A stretch of DNA of 64,000 bases from Gemmatimonas sp. (GCF_031426495.1 NZ_JANPLK010000068.1:45395-109394), one strand, 5' to 3'. Shown: positions 35,254-44,230, numbered from the stretch's first letter. Notes: generated from the sequence alone by a model not told the origin. Translations and numbers: made by a program.

Positions 35254-36783
35254 TCAACGAAGCAGGAAGTACCAGACCGCGCCGCCCGCTGCCAAGGCGA
35301 CACCGATGCCGGCCCCGATCAGGCCGGTGCTCTTGCCGCCGGTCTCCTTCGGATGTCGATCGGACATCGGGGTCCGCCCGGTCCGTCCGGCACGCTGCGA
35401 CGTGTGGGCGCTCGCCTCGTCTGCGTCGGCGGCGTTCTGCGCATCCTGTGCGCGCGTCATGTCCCGCGCCGTCGGCGGCATCGGCGCCGGAGCGGGCGCC
35501 GGCTCCATGCGAGCGCCAGGGGTGACCAGCGCAGCCGGAGGCGGCCCGAATCCATGCGTCAACACGGGCTCTGTGTGCCGTACCGGTGGACGGAGCGGTG
35601 CGTTGAGCGGCGAAAGCGGTTCTGGCACAGCGGGTGCCGGCTCCTCGATGCGCGACGGCGTTGCCTCATCGAGTTCGAGTGCCGGACGGTGCATCGGCAC
35701 ATCGACCAGTGAGTCGGCCAGTGCGTCGTCGAGCTCGAGCCCCAGCAGATCGGTGCTCGCATCCAGTATCGATGCGGGCGCATCGGGTGCGCCGAGCCCA
35801 TGCTCGATCGTGAAGCCGAGCGCCATCGAGGGCGCATCGTCGTCCTGGCGCGGGGGCCCGAACTCGTCGGCCAGGTCGAGCGCGATGTCCACCGCTGGCG
35901 TGGGGGCATCGTCCACCAGATCGAGCATCGGTTCGACCGGTGTATCCACGACCGTTTCGAAGGCGGCGAGAATCTCGGCATCGTGATTCACCGGCTCCTG
36001 AATCGCGATCACCCCCGAGGGCGTGGTGCGCAGCAGCACATCGGTGATCGCGACGGCATCGCGGAGCGGCTGATCGTCCCACTCGGCTTCGGCCGCCTGC
36101 TCGTCGATCGAGGCATGCGCGTAGACGGCCACCTCCTCGGCGGGGCTCGCCTCACGGTGGACCGTCTCGGCGCGATTGGCGTCGGCACGGGAGCGAACGG
36201 CCGCAACCATCGCGAGCAGGCGGTCGGCACGATCGGTGGACATGCCATGCGCATCGAGCAGGGCGTGGAGACGCAGCAACAGCGGTTCGGCGTTGGCCGG
36301 GACGCCCGCGGCCAGGGCCAGCCGGGCGGCGTTCTCCAACATCACCACGAGGCGCGCATCTTCATCGCCGACATGACGTTCCACGGCTGATATCGCGCGC
36401 TGGATCAGCGCCTGCGCTTCGTCGAGCCGGCCGGAGGCACCGAGCATGACCGCGAGATCCATGCGTTCGCGAGCCACCGGCATCGCGTCCTCGCCGGCGA
36501 GCGCGACACGGAGGGCGCAGGAGCGCTGGGCATGGAGCAGGGCGTCGTCGGTACGTCCGGCCCGGAAGCAGGCCTGCGCCAGATTGCCGAGAATCAACGC
36601 CAGCGCATCGTGAGAGCTCACATCGGGCGCACGTCGTGCCAACACGTCGGCCGCGGCAGCAAATGCCTCGGCGGCTTCATCCCAGTCCGCCGCAGCGGCA
36701 AGGGACAAGCCCCGCGTGTTGTCATCCATCCAACCGTCGCGCTCGGAGCGCGCGGACCCGTGTGCCATCAGTAGCTCATGCAT
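35254..36783 (-). CDS. TPR-like protein with acidic linker and C-terminal membrane anchor
   Basis: ATG 36783 gives 509 residues; the frame is open upstream without family support. The N-terminal 200 residues form TPR-like helices (LSLAAAADWDEAAEAFAAAA, AQACFRAGRTDDALLHAQRS). A long Asp/Glu/Ala/Pro-rich region follows (e.g. LDLADEFGPPRQDDDAPS). The protein ends with a basic stretch and one helix, GLIGAGIGVALAAGGAVWYFLL, with only one residue after it. Tail anchoring puts the TPR part in the cytoplasm. It parallels the TPR protein at 10820-12745. Confidence 0.65.
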   Translation of the reverse strand: MHELLMAHGSARSERDGWMDDNTRGLSLAAAADWDEAAEAFAAAADVLARRAPDVSSHDALALILGNLAQACFRAGRTDDALLHAQRSCALRVALAGEDAMPVARERMDLAVMLGASGRLDEAQALIQRAISAVERHVGDEDARLVVMLENAARLALAAGVPANAEPLLLRLHALLDAHGMSTDRADRLLAMVAAVRSRADANRAETVHREASPAEEVAVYAHASIDEQAAEAEWDDQPLRDAVAITDVLLRTTPSGVIAIQEPVNHDAEILAAFETVVDTPVEPMLDLVDDAPTPAVDIALDLADEFGPPRQDDDAPSMALGFTIEHGLGAPDAPASILDASTDLLGLELDDALADSLVDVPMHRPALELDEATPSRIEEPAPAVPEPLSPLNAPLRPPVRHTEPVLTHGFGPPPAALVTPGARMEPAPAPAPMPPTARDMTRAQDAQNAADADEASAHTSQRAGRTGRTPMSDRHPKETGGKSTGLIGAGIGVALAAGGAVWYFLLR

Positions 36784-37072
36784 CGCGAGAGTTTGACGCG
36801 CCGTCGTAACCCACGTCACCGTGGTGTGCGCGATTGTGCCAGCAGTGAAACGTTCGTGCACGGAGCGACATGGCCGCCGGCCGCTTGCACTGAAACGCCG
36901 TGATCCGCCGTTCCCTCTACGAACGGTTTCACGACGCCCTGTGTGCAATATGGCATGCTCCGACCATCCGGCGGCAGGCGCGATGCGAACGGAGCGTGAT
37001 GGGCGTCAAACCTCATAAGGCGGCGCTTGGGCGTCGCGTTGACGCCGATCGTCCAGCGCGTAGCTTCCGCGT

Positions 37073-37906
37073 ATGAACTCGTCGCCGAATCGATTTGCAC
37101 TGAATGACTTACGGTCCTGTTCGCCGAAGTCAGTCGGTCGTACTGCCTGGCATCTCGCGATGCTCTGCACACTCGCGGCGTGCAATCGTGAAAAGAGCGT
37201 CACGGTGTCGGGTGACATACCGGGGCTCGATACACTCGGATATCGCGGCGATTCGCTGCTGGCGCAGGCCGAGCGCGGCCCGGCCGACCTACTCGATTCG
37301 CTCGCGGTCATGCAGAACGCGTCGCAGGTGGCGGCCAGCGGTTCAAACGACGGCACGATCGCGAACGTGAACAGCGCCACGCGTGCCAGCGCCGGGTTCG
37401 GTACCACGGCCGGTCAGGCGATGAGCCTTCGGGCCCAAGCACGTGGTGATTCGATGGCCCGCGCCATCGCGCAGCGACTGGCGGGCGGGAGTGATCTGGC
37501 CGGTCGCACGCGTGGTGATTCGGTGCGCGGCGTGGTTACGATCGTCGGTGCCGAGCCCGCTCGGCAGGTCGTCCTGCGCGTCGATGGCAACAACATTTCG
37601 CTGAGCGGGATGGCGACCACGGGGCTCGGGCGATTGGCCGGCACGGAGGTCGTGGTGCGCGGCGTCAAGATCACGCCGCGCGACATCGTCGTGTCGGATT
37701 ATCTGGTGCGGTCGTCCGACGGTGTACCGGCGTGGGATGGCACCCTCGACGACGGCGGCGGGCTGCGACTCACTGACGGATCCGGTCGCAAACGACTGCC
37801 CTCCGTGCCCAGCGCGCTACGAGGGATGGTCGGTGCGCGTGTCTGGGTCGCGTTCAAGGAAGGCAGCGCTACCGCCGACTCGTACGGTATCATCGGTCGG
37901 CGGTAG
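37073..37906 (+). CDS. Hypothetical lipoprotein, 277 residues
   Basis: A lipoprotein signal is visible with the lipobox LAAC at about residues 34-37, although the N-terminus before it is longer than usual. The mature part contains many Arg-Gly-Asp-Ser repeats (RGDSLL, RGDSMA, RGDSVR). A C-terminal OB-like beta domain follows (VVTIVGAEPARQVVLRVDG, LAGTEVVVRGVKITPRDIVV). No family is recognised. The 289-base region before it is shared with the divergent TPR gene. Confidence 0.6.
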   Translation: MNSSPNRFALNDLRSCSPKSVGRTAWHLAMLCTLAACNREKSVTVSGDIPGLDTLGYRGDSLLAQAERGPADLLDSLAVMQNASQVAASGSNDGTIANVNSATRASAGFGTTAGQAMSLRAQARGDSMARAIAQRLAGGSDLAGRTRGDSVRGVVTIVGAEPARQVVLRVDGNNISLSGMATTGLGRLAGTEVVVRGVKITPRDIVVSDYLVRSSDGVPAWDGTLDDGGGLRLTDGSGRKRLPSVPSALRGMVGARVWVAFKEGSATADSYGIIGRR

Positions 37907-37922
37907 TCGCGCACTGATGTCG

Positions 37923-40655
37923 TCAGGCTTCGCGGATCGCGGCCATCGGCGTTTCCTTGTAGACATCGCGGCTGGTCAGTAACCCGATCGCCATCGTCAG
38001 CAGCAGCATGCCCGCCGCGATCACGAACGTCGGGCCGACGGCGGGATCGAACGGATCCTTGAACACGAAGCGCGTGAGGCCCCATGCGCCAGCGAACGCC
38101 AGCACCATGCCGGTGAGCGCCCCGAGCGCCCCGAGCGCCCCGTACTCCGCGAGCAACACGCGCGCGACCTGAGCCCGTGATGCTCCAAGCGTGCGCAGTA
38201 ACACGCCTTCTCGCAATCGCGCGCGCCGCGTGGCGGCGACGGCGCTGAAGAGCACCGGGATGCCCATCGCCAACGAGAACAGTCCCAGGAAGCGGATCGC
38301 GAGCGTGACCTTGTCGACGATGGCGCCGATCGTCTGACGCACGAGTGTGAGATCGACGCTCGAGATGTTCGGGAACCGTCGCACGATATCGCGCTGCACG
38401 GCGGCGATCGCCGGTCCCGCCGGCACATTGGCGACCACCACGAACTGTTGTGGCGCGCGACGCAGCGCCTCGGGCGCGAACACCACGAAGAAGTTCGCCT
38501 CGAAGCGTGCCCAGTTCACGGTGCGGAAACTGGTCACGATCGTGGTGACCGGTACACCCTGCACATTCCACGTGACGGTGTCACCGAGTGCCACGCCCAG
38601 ATCGGTGGCGAGGTCGCGCTCGAAGGACACTTCGAACGGCGCATCCGGACTGCTGGCGCGCGACTTCGCGCGCGTGGCCGAATCGGCGAACCACTTGCCA
38701 GCCACGACGGCTTCCGAGCCCACGATGGAATCGCGATACGTGCTGCGGTATTCGCGACGCAGCGCCCACCCGGCGCGCCGCGCGCTCGTGTCGGCCATCA
38801 GCGACGACACACTACGGCCATTCAGCGCGTCGATACGCATCGTCACGATCGGCGTCTGTTGCACCACGGGATGCTGCCGCGCGCGCAGGAGTGAATCGAG
38901 TGGTGCCGCCTGATCATCCTGCACGTCGAAGAAGAGGAGGTTGCCGGCCGAGCCGGCGGAGGTGGCTTGCACGCGACTGAGCAGATTCGCCTGCACCAGG
39001 TACACGGTACTGAGCAGGAAGGCGCCGAATCCCAGCGCGAGCGTGACCGCGCGTGTCTGATTGGCCGGGCGGTGCAGATTGGCGATGCCCTGCCGGAGCT
39101 CGAATGGCCACGACGGCCGCGTGCTGCGGCGTGCCGCCGCGATGAGCAACGAGGCGGCGATCCAGAGCACCAGCACCGCGCCCCCGATGGCCGCGCTGAT
39201 GTAGAGCCCCTGGCGAACGCTGCCGATGCGCGACACCACGATGCCGATGATGCTGCTCACCAACAGTGCGTCGACGGTCAGGCGTGCCGGGTCGTTCCAC
39301 TCGCGGGGCAGGGCCGTGTTGTCCATTTCGCGGCGAATCGCCTGCAACGGGGACACACGACGCAACGCGAGCAGAGGTCGCATTGCGAACACCAGCGACA
39401 CCCACACGCCGGTGGCAAGGCCCAGAATCAGCGGCCGCGGTTCAAGGGCGAGTTCGACATCGATGGGTAGGAAATCCGACACCACACCCGGCAGGAGGAA
39501 CTGCACGGCGACGCCGAGCAGTGTACCGGCGATAGCACCGACGAGGCCCATGGCGGCCGACTGCACGACGTACAACGCCAGGACCTGACGACTGGTGGCG
39601 CCTAGGCATCGCAGCACGGCCACGGTATCGATCTTGGCGGAAACGAACGCGTTGACACCACTCGCGACACCGATGCCGCCGAGCAGGAGAGCAATGAGTC
39701 CGATGATGCTGAGGAAATCCGCCAAGCGCGCAACCGACTCGGTGAAATCGCGCTCGGTATCGGCCACCGTGCGTACGCGCACACGCGTGCGCACGGCGCC
39801 CGACACGAGCCCCGAAGCGGAATCGGGCGCTGGTTCGACCGCCTTCGGTACCGAGTCGGCCGCCGGGGCTTCGTCTTCGCCGCCCGGGCCACGGCGTTCC
39901 TCGCCGCGTGCTTCCTGCGCTTCCTGCTGCGCGGCCGCTTTCGGGTCGATCCGGCGACGGAGATCACGCGCCATCGTCTTTGCGGCGGCTGGGGTGGCCA
40001 GCGACGCGGGCAGCTTGAGCACCACGTCGTACTCGGCGCGGCTCCCGAACTTGAGCAGTGCGGTCGCGCCGAGCCACGTGTCGGACACGTACACCCGCGG
40101 CCCGATGACCGCCGTGATGCCGGCATCGCCGGGCACGTTGCCGAGCGTGCCGGCAATGGCGAACATCTTCTGACCGAGTCGCAGTGAATCACCGACGCTG
40201 GCATCGAGCGCGACCAGCAGCGATGGATCGACGAACACGATCGACTCGTTGTGTACGCGCGACCACGCGTTGGCGGGAATCGTTTCGATCTCGCCGTAGA
40301 ACGGATAGCCGGGCGAGACGGCGCGCACCTGCACGAGTCGTGTGCCACCCGACGGCTCGGCCAGCGCCATGCTGGCAAAGGTCGTGACCCGAGACGTGGC
40401 GATGTTGTCGGTGCGCAGCGAATCGAGCAGCGTATCGACCACGGCCGGGAACGCGGCGCGCGCTTGCAGCGCCATGTCACCGCCGAGCAGCGTGCGCGAC
40501 TGTTCGCGAATGGAGCGCGTGACGTTGCCGGCGAACGAGTCGATCGCGACGAGCGCGGCGACGCCGAACGCAATCGATGACATGTACAGCGCCAGACGAC
40601 GACGGGCCGTACGGCTCTCCCGCCAGGCGAGGCGGAGCAGGGCCTGCGTCGTCAT
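37923..40655 (-). CDS. ABC transporter permease with two FtsX domains (YbbP-like)
   Basis: This 910-residue membrane protein has an N-terminal helix (LALYMSSIAFGVAALVAIDSFA), a large periplasmic domain, an FtsX core near residues 310-440 (LIALLLGGIGVASGVNAFV), central helices, a second periplasmic domain and a final FtsX core (about 790-900, LFSLAMGIPVLFSAVAATRRARLREG). This duplicated layout is that of YbbP-type permeases, which with YbbA act in lipid or lipoprotein extraction or toxin export. A basic/acidic insertion lies around residues 240-285. Its start overlaps the ATPase gene stop by four bases (ATGA). Confidence 0.9.
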   Translation of the reverse strand: MTTQALLRLAWRESRTARRRLALYMSSIAFGVAALVAIDSFAGNVTRSIREQSRTLLGGDMALQARAAFPAVVDTLLDSLRTDNIATSRVTTFASMALAEPSGGTRLVQVRAVSPGYPFYGEIETIPANAWSRVHNESIVFVDPSLLVALDASVGDSLRLGQKMFAIAGTLGNVPGDAGITAVIGPRVYVSDTWLGATALLKFGSRAEYDVVLKLPASLATPAAAKTMARDLRRRIDPKAAAQQEAQEARGEERRGPGGEDEAPAADSVPKAVEPAPDSASGLVSGAVRTRVRVRTVADTERDFTESVARLADFLSIIGLIALLLGGIGVASGVNAFVSAKIDTVAVLRCLGATSRQVLALYVVQSAAMGLVGAIAGTLLGVAVQFLLPGVVSDFLPIDVELALEPRPLILGLATGVWVSLVFAMRPLLALRRVSPLQAIRREMDNTALPREWNDPARLTVDALLVSSIIGIVVSRIGSVRQGLYISAAIGGAVLVLWIAASLLIAAARRSTRPSWPFELRQGIANLHRPANQTRAVTLALGFGAFLLSTVYLVQANLLSRVQATSAGSAGNLLFFDVQDDQAAPLDSLLRARQHPVVQQTPIVTMRIDALNGRSVSSLMADTSARRAGWALRREYRSTYRDSIVGSEAVVAGKWFADSATRAKSRASSPDAPFEVSFERDLATDLGVALGDTVTWNVQGVPVTTIVTSFRTVNWARFEANFFVVFAPEALRRAPQQFVVVANVPAGPAIAAVQRDIVRRFPNISSVDLTLVRQTIGAIVDKVTLAIRFLGLFSLAMGIPVLFSAVAATRRARLREGVLLRTLGASRAQVARVLLAEYGALGALGALTGMVLAFAGAWGLTRFVFKDPFDPAVGPTFVIAAGMLLLTMAIGLLTSRDVYKETPMAAIREA

Positions 40656-41359
40656 GAGGCGGACGGAGCTGCAGTCGGCTCGTGCATGACGTCTTCGACC
40701 ACGACGCCGTCACGGAGACGGATGGTGCGTTGCGTTCGGGCGGCCAGCGCGATGTCGTGGGTGACTAGCACGATCGTGCATCCACGTTCGCGATTCAGCG
40801 CCTGCAACAACTCGACGATGCGCTCACCGGTCGTGCCGTCGAGATTTCCGGTGGGTTCATCGGCGAATAGAATGCGCGGCTCGTTCACGAACGCGCGGGC
40901 GAGCGCCACGCGCTGCTGCTCGCCGCCTGACAGCTGCTGCGGAAAATGGTGTGTGCGATCGCCAAGGCCCACGCGCGTGAGCAGATCGCGGGCGCGCATG
41001 GTGGCGTCCTTGGCGGAGACCGCCCCGGAGAGCTCGAGCGGCACCTGCACGTTCTCGAGGGCCGTCAGCGTGGGAATCAGTTGAAAGCTCTGGAACACAA
41101 AGCCGACCTTTTCCCCACGCAGTTTGGCGCGGCGATCTTCGTCAAGACTTCCGAATTCTTCGCCATCGAGCGACACTGTGCCCTGTGACGGGGTATCAAG
41201 CCCGGCGAGCAGACCGAGCAGCGTGGTCTTGCCGCTGCCGGACGGCCCGACGATCGAGACGAACGCGCCCTGGGGCACGTCGAACGACACGTCGCGCAAC
41301 ACCGTGAGGCGCTGCGTGCCACTCTGGTATTCCTTGGTCAATCCACGGGCAACGAGCAT
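40652..41359 (-). CDS. ABC transporter ATP-binding protein (LolD/YbbA-like)
   Basis: ATG 41359 gives 235 residues, matching the family N-terminus MLVARGLTKEY. Walker A is GPSGSGKTTLLGLLAG, the signature is LSGGEQQRVALARAFVNEP, and Walker B is RILFADEPTGNLD, followed by the switch His in VLVTHD. It powers the adjoining two-FtsX permease. Its start codon overlaps that of the divergent SGNH esterase gene on the same CATG, leaving no intergenic space. Confidence 0.92.
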   Translation of the reverse strand: MLVARGLTKEYQSGTQRLTVLRDVSFDVPQGAFVSIVGPSGSGKTTLLGLLAGLDTPSQGTVSLDGEEFGSLDEDRRAKLRGEKVGFVFQSFQLIPTLTALENVQVPLELSGAVSAKDATMRARDLLTRVGLGDRTHHFPQQLSGGEQQRVALARAFVNEPRILFADEPTGNLDGTTGERIVELLQALNRERGCTIVLVTHDIALAARTQRTIRLRDGVVVEDVMHEPTAAPSAS

Positions 41360-42110
41360 GCGATTGGAACGGAAGAAGAAGATCGGGCGCTGGGCGGCGG
41401 GTGCGGTACTCGCGGCCCTGACGGCAATGGGAGGGGCCTGTGGCACCAACGGCAAATCCGGTCGTTCGGATTCAGCCGCCGGCGCATCGGCGTCGGCTGA
41501 AAGAACCGGGGGGGACGCCCCCGAAGCAACTGTTGCGACTCGATCCGCCCGCGTGGTGCTGTTGGGGACGAGTCTGACGGCCGGGCTGGGGCTTGATCCC
41601 GAGAAAGCCTATCCCGCGCTGCTGCAGGCCAAGGCCGACTCAGCGGGATACGCCGTGCGCATCGTGAATGCGGGGTTGAGCGGGGAGACCTCGGCGGGTG
41701 CGTTGCGACGGGCGGGGTGGGTGCTGGATCAGCCGGCGGCGTTGGTGGTGCTCGAGGTGGGGGCGAACGACGGACTGCGGGGCGTGGATCCCGACTCGAC
41801 GTATGCCAACATCGTGGCGCTGGTGAAGGTGGTGCGCGCACAGCGGCCCGAGGCCGATGTGGCGCTCGTGCAGATGGAAGCCCCCACGAATCTCGGCGGG
41901 AGCTACACCACGCGCTTTCACGAGGCCTACCCGCGTGCGGCAAAGGTGACGGGGGTGACGCTGCTCCCGTTCTTGCTGGAAGGGGTGGCGGGCGATGCAC
42001 GGCTCAACCAGGCCGACGGAATTCACCCGAATCCAGAAGGTTCGAAGCGAGTAGCCGACACGGTATGGCGCGGCTTGTCACCGCTGCTGGCGAAGGTGGC
42101 GGGCCGCTGA
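41358..42110 (+). CDS. SGNH-family arylesterase/lysophospholipase (TesA-like)
   Basis: ATG 41358 gives 250 residues with a basic start and a membrane-export segment (WAAGAVLAALTAMGGAC, a weak lipobox). The SGNH blocks are complete: LLGTSLTAGLG (nucleophile Ser), NAGLSGETS, VLEVGANDGLRG and DGIHPNPEGSKRVAD. TesA-type enzymes hydrolyse acyl-CoA, lysophospholipid or aryl esters in the periplasm. In E. coli tesA also lies divergently next to ybbA-ybbP; the same arrangement here supports both calls. Confidence 0.88.
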   Translation: MRLERKKKIGRWAAGAVLAALTAMGGACGTNGKSGRSDSAAGASASAERTGGDAPEATVATRSARVVLLGTSLTAGLGLDPEKAYPALLQAKADSAGYAVRIVNAGLSGETSAGALRRAGWVLDQPAALVVLEVGANDGLRGVDPDSTYANIVALVKVVRAQRPEADVALVQMEAPTNLGGSYTTRFHEAYPRAAKVTGVTLLPFLLEGVAGDARLNQADGIHPNPEGSKRVADTVWRGLSPLLAKVAGR

Positions 42111-42153
42111 CGGCTCTGCCCAACTGTAGTGATTTCTCAAGCAGGTCAGGACC

Positions 42154-42753
42154 ATGCGTTCCATACTGGTTTTGCTGGAAGACATCGTGCGGTTGGAGTT
42201 CGGCCCCGGGGAGCTGGCGTCGGTGCGCGCCGTGGCCTCCGCGCACGTCAGTGACGCGGTTTCCGGAACGGGATCGGCGGTGCGCGTCACGGCCTTCGTG
42301 CGCGCCCTGTGTCAGGTGCGCCGTCGGCCCCTGCCCGAGGTGTACGCGTTTGTTGGTTTGAAGCTCGCCCAGTCGGTCGTCACGGATTTTCCGATGGTGA
42401 CGCGCGACCGGCAGTCCACGCGACTGGTGCTGCTGCAGATCAACCAGTTGGCGCCGGCCGTGTTGGATGCCCTGGTGCCAGGGGTGGAGGTGCCGGCGTT
42501 CGATGTGGAATTGATCGACGCCGAGTCGGTGCGGGTGAGTTTCACCGGTACACCCGAAATGGCGTCGCTGCTGGAGGGCGCCGTCCGCGGGTTGGGCCAG
42601 CATTTCGGTGAGCGGGTGGAGCCGACGCGCGCGAGTCCTCCGTCCTACGCGCCGAATCGGCGCTTGATTGACATCAAGATCACGCCGGATCGCCGCACTG
42701 AGGATGCTCCCTCTCCAACGGGTGTCGATCGACGGAAGTTCTTCTCGTTCTAG
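42154..42753 (+). CDS. H-NOX-like (heme-NO-binding fold) protein lacking heme ligands
   Basis: This 199-residue protein can be aligned by eye along its whole core with H-NOX domains: an N-terminal MRSILVLLEDIVRLEFGP, the helical LPEVYAFVGLKLAQSVVTDFP (cf. GRQNIKTFSEWFP) and VPAFDVELIDAESVRVSF. LLEGAVRGLGQHFGERVEPTR follows (cf. LGLIEGSSKFF). The proximal heme His falls in INQLAPAV and is absent, and the YxSxR heme-propionate motif reads FTGTP. It is probably a signalling or scaffold domain that does not bind heme. The C-terminus ends in a basic, disordered tail. Confidence 0.55.
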   Translation: MRSILVLLEDIVRLEFGPGELASVRAVASAHVSDAVSGTGSAVRVTAFVRALCQVRRRPLPEVYAFVGLKLAQSVVTDFPMVTRDRQSTRLVLLQINQLAPAVLDALVPGVEVPAFDVELIDAESVRVSFTGTPEMASLLEGAVRGLGQHFGERVEPTRASPPSYAPNRRLIDIKITPDRRTEDAPSPTGVDRRKFFSF

Positions 42754-42932
42754 CCAGCGGCCGAACCGTGATGGGTCCCTTCCGGTGATGAGACCGTCTG
42801 GTTACTTTTCGAGGCTGTGCGGTTTTGGCTCGTCGGTGCTTTGCCGGCTGGTGGGTTTGAGCGGCGCGGTATTCCAGCTGGTCTCCTGCGGGGGTTTGCC
42901 CCCGATGTCCCCTGTTCGAAGGTGTCGTTCGC

Positions 42933-43499
42933 ATGGCCTTTTCTGCGACCCAGATCCGACGTGGCATGGTCCTCGTGTTCGAGGGCGATCCGTGCCGAGT
43001 CGTCGAGTTCCGTCACCACACGCCGGGAAACCTGCGCGCCATGGTACAGGCGAAGCTGAAGAACTTGCGGACGGGTTCGAACTTCGAGCATCGGTTCCGC
43101 GCCGCGGACACGATCGTGAAGGCGGACATGGAAACGCAGGAACTGGAGTTCATGTACCAGGGCGGCGACGTGTTTCATTTCATGAACATCGCGAACTACG
43201 ATCAGATCGAGATGGATGAAGAGGCACTGGGCGATTCGGCGCCGTGGATGCAGCCGGGTATGAAGATCCTGGCCGAGTACTACAACGGCCGTCCGATCGG
43301 CATTGAACTGCCGAACTCGCTGATCTTCGAGATCGTCGAAACCGCACCGGTGGTGCGTGGCGCCACCAAAACGGCGTCGTCCAAGCCGGCGAAGCTGTCG
43401 AACGGCGTGACGGTGAACGTGCCGGAATTCGTGGAAGAGGGCACGCGCGTCCGCGTGAACCCGACGACGGGCGAGTACCTGGAGCGCGCGAAGGACTGA
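42933..43499 (+). CDS. efp: Translation elongation factor P, Asn-tip variant
   Basis: This 188-residue EF-P has all three domains: KOW-like N-domain, OB domain (LEFMYQGGDVFHFMN) and C-terminal domain (VNVPEFVEEGTRVRVNPTTGEYLERA). EF-P relieves ribosome stalling at polyproline. The tip of domain I, which carries Lys34 in E. coli (KPGKGQAF), here reads TPGNLRAM, with Asn33 instead of a modifiable Lys or Arg. No EpmA or EarP gene is in the window. The upstream 180 bases hold a 6-bp GC hairpin (42889-42904) but no gene. Confidence 0.95.
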   Translation: MAFSATQIRRGMVLVFEGDPCRVVEFRHHTPGNLRAMVQAKLKNLRTGSNFEHRFRAADTIVKADMETQELEFMYQGGDVFHFMNIANYDQIEMDEEALGDSAPWMQPGMKILAEYYNGRPIGIELPNSLIFEIVETAPVVRGATKTASSKPAKLSNGVTVNVPEFVEEGTRVRVNPTTGEYLERAKD

Positions 43500-43546
43500 G
43501 CGTTGGTACCGATGAAGAAAGTCGGGGTCAAGTATGGCTGCCCCGC

Positions 43547-43575
43547 TTGCAATCGGCCTTTCGTCTGGTTACAGT
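43547..43575 (+). promoter_or_regulatory. Candidate sigma-70-type promoter for the tRNA cluster
   Basis: TTGCAA (43547-43552) and TACAGT (43570-43575) are separated by exactly 17 bases; each matches the consensus at four of six positions. It lies about 90 bases before tRNA-His and after efp, the right place to drive the tRNA cluster. Confidence 0.4.
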
Positions 43576-43664
43576 TTGCGTCTCCCGTCGGTTGTCATCC
43601 TTGGTGATGCCTGAGGGGATGCTGGCTTCGAACGTGAGGAGTGAAGGCACACGCGTTCGACGAT

Positions 43665-43739
<75 letters not shown>

Positions 43740-43780
43740 CTGGTCGCACTGCAAGCGCCAGTGAGACGCGGCGCTTCAGG

Positions 43781-43853
43781 AGGTCCGTAGCTCAATTGGT
43801 AGAGCACCGGTCTCCAAAACCGGCGGTTGGGGGTTCGATTCCCTCCGGGCCTG
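43781..43853 (+). tRNA. tRNA-Trp (CCA)
   Basis: The anticodon stem CCGGT/ACCGG encloses CTCCAAA, giving anticodon CCA. The acceptor AGGTCCG pairs with CGGGCCT and discriminator G73 fits tRNA-Trp. The gene starts 41 bases after tRNA-His. Confidence 0.95.
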
Positions 43854-43871
43854 TCAAAGAGTAGGAAGTAC

Positions 43872-43891
43872 GGGGTAGGGAGTAGGGCGGG
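43872..43891 (+). repeat. G-quadruplex motif between tRNA-Trp and tRNA-Glu
   Basis: Four G-runs (GGGG, GGG, GGG, GGG) are separated by loops of 2, 4 and 1 bases, satisfying the usual G3+N1-7 rule on the plus strand. It is in a spacer with no gene and includes the short repeated unit GTAGGG-AGTAGGG. Confidence 0.5.
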
Positions 43892-43916
43892 TGCCGCGAG
43901 GCGCTCGGAACGAAGA

Positions 43917-43937
43917 GTGATCGCGAACAGCGATCAC
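43917..43937 (+). repeat. Hairpin in the tRNA spacer
   Basis: A perfect 8-bp stem (GTGATCGC / GCGATCAC) with a 5-base loop lies between tRNA-Trp and tRNA-Glu(CTC). It may be a processing or termination signal; no U-tract follows. Confidence 0.45.
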
Positions 43938-43954
43938 GACAGGAAATAGCATCA

Positions 43955-43994
43955 CCGCCGTCGGCAGGTCGCCTTCGGGGACTGCCGACGGCGG
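43955..43994 (+). repeat. 13-bp hairpin running into tRNA-Glu(CTC)
   Basis: CCGCCGTCGGCAG pairs perfectly with CTGCCGACGGCGG across a 14-base loop. The right arm covers the first five bases of tRNA-Glu(CTC), so in the precursor it competes with acceptor-stem folding. Confidence 0.55.
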
Positions 43995-44062
43995 TATCGT
44001 CTAGGGGACTAGGACACAGCCCTCTCAAGGCTGGAACACGGGTTCGAATCCCGTTACCGCTA
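43990..44062 (+). tRNA. tRNA-Glu (CTC)
   Basis: The anticodon stem CAGCC/GGCTG encloses CTCTCAA, giving anticodon CTC. The D-arm GTCTAGGGGACTAGGAC is typical of tRNA-Glu. The acceptor GGCGGTA pairs with TACCGCT, with a G-T first pair. Confidence 0.9.
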
Positions 44063-44114
44063 CTGAAGGTGCTGTTGCACGACGCAGGCTGCAGGAACGC
44101 ACGACGTAGACTCT

Positions 44115-44186
44115 GGCTCCATCGTCTATCGGTTAGGACACGACCCTTTCAAGGTTGAGAGACGGGTTCGATTCCCGTTGGAGCTA
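44115..44186 (+). tRNA. tRNA-Glu (TTC)
   Basis: The anticodon loop CTTTCAA gives TTC. The acceptor GGCTCCA pairs with TGGAGCT, again with a G-T first pair, and the D-arm resembles that of the preceding Glu gene, suggesting duplication followed by anticodon change. Confidence 0.92.
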
Positions 44187-44230
44187 TCAGCTCCCCCTGG
44201 AGCTGGCTGATGCAGGTGCAGGATGTTGTT

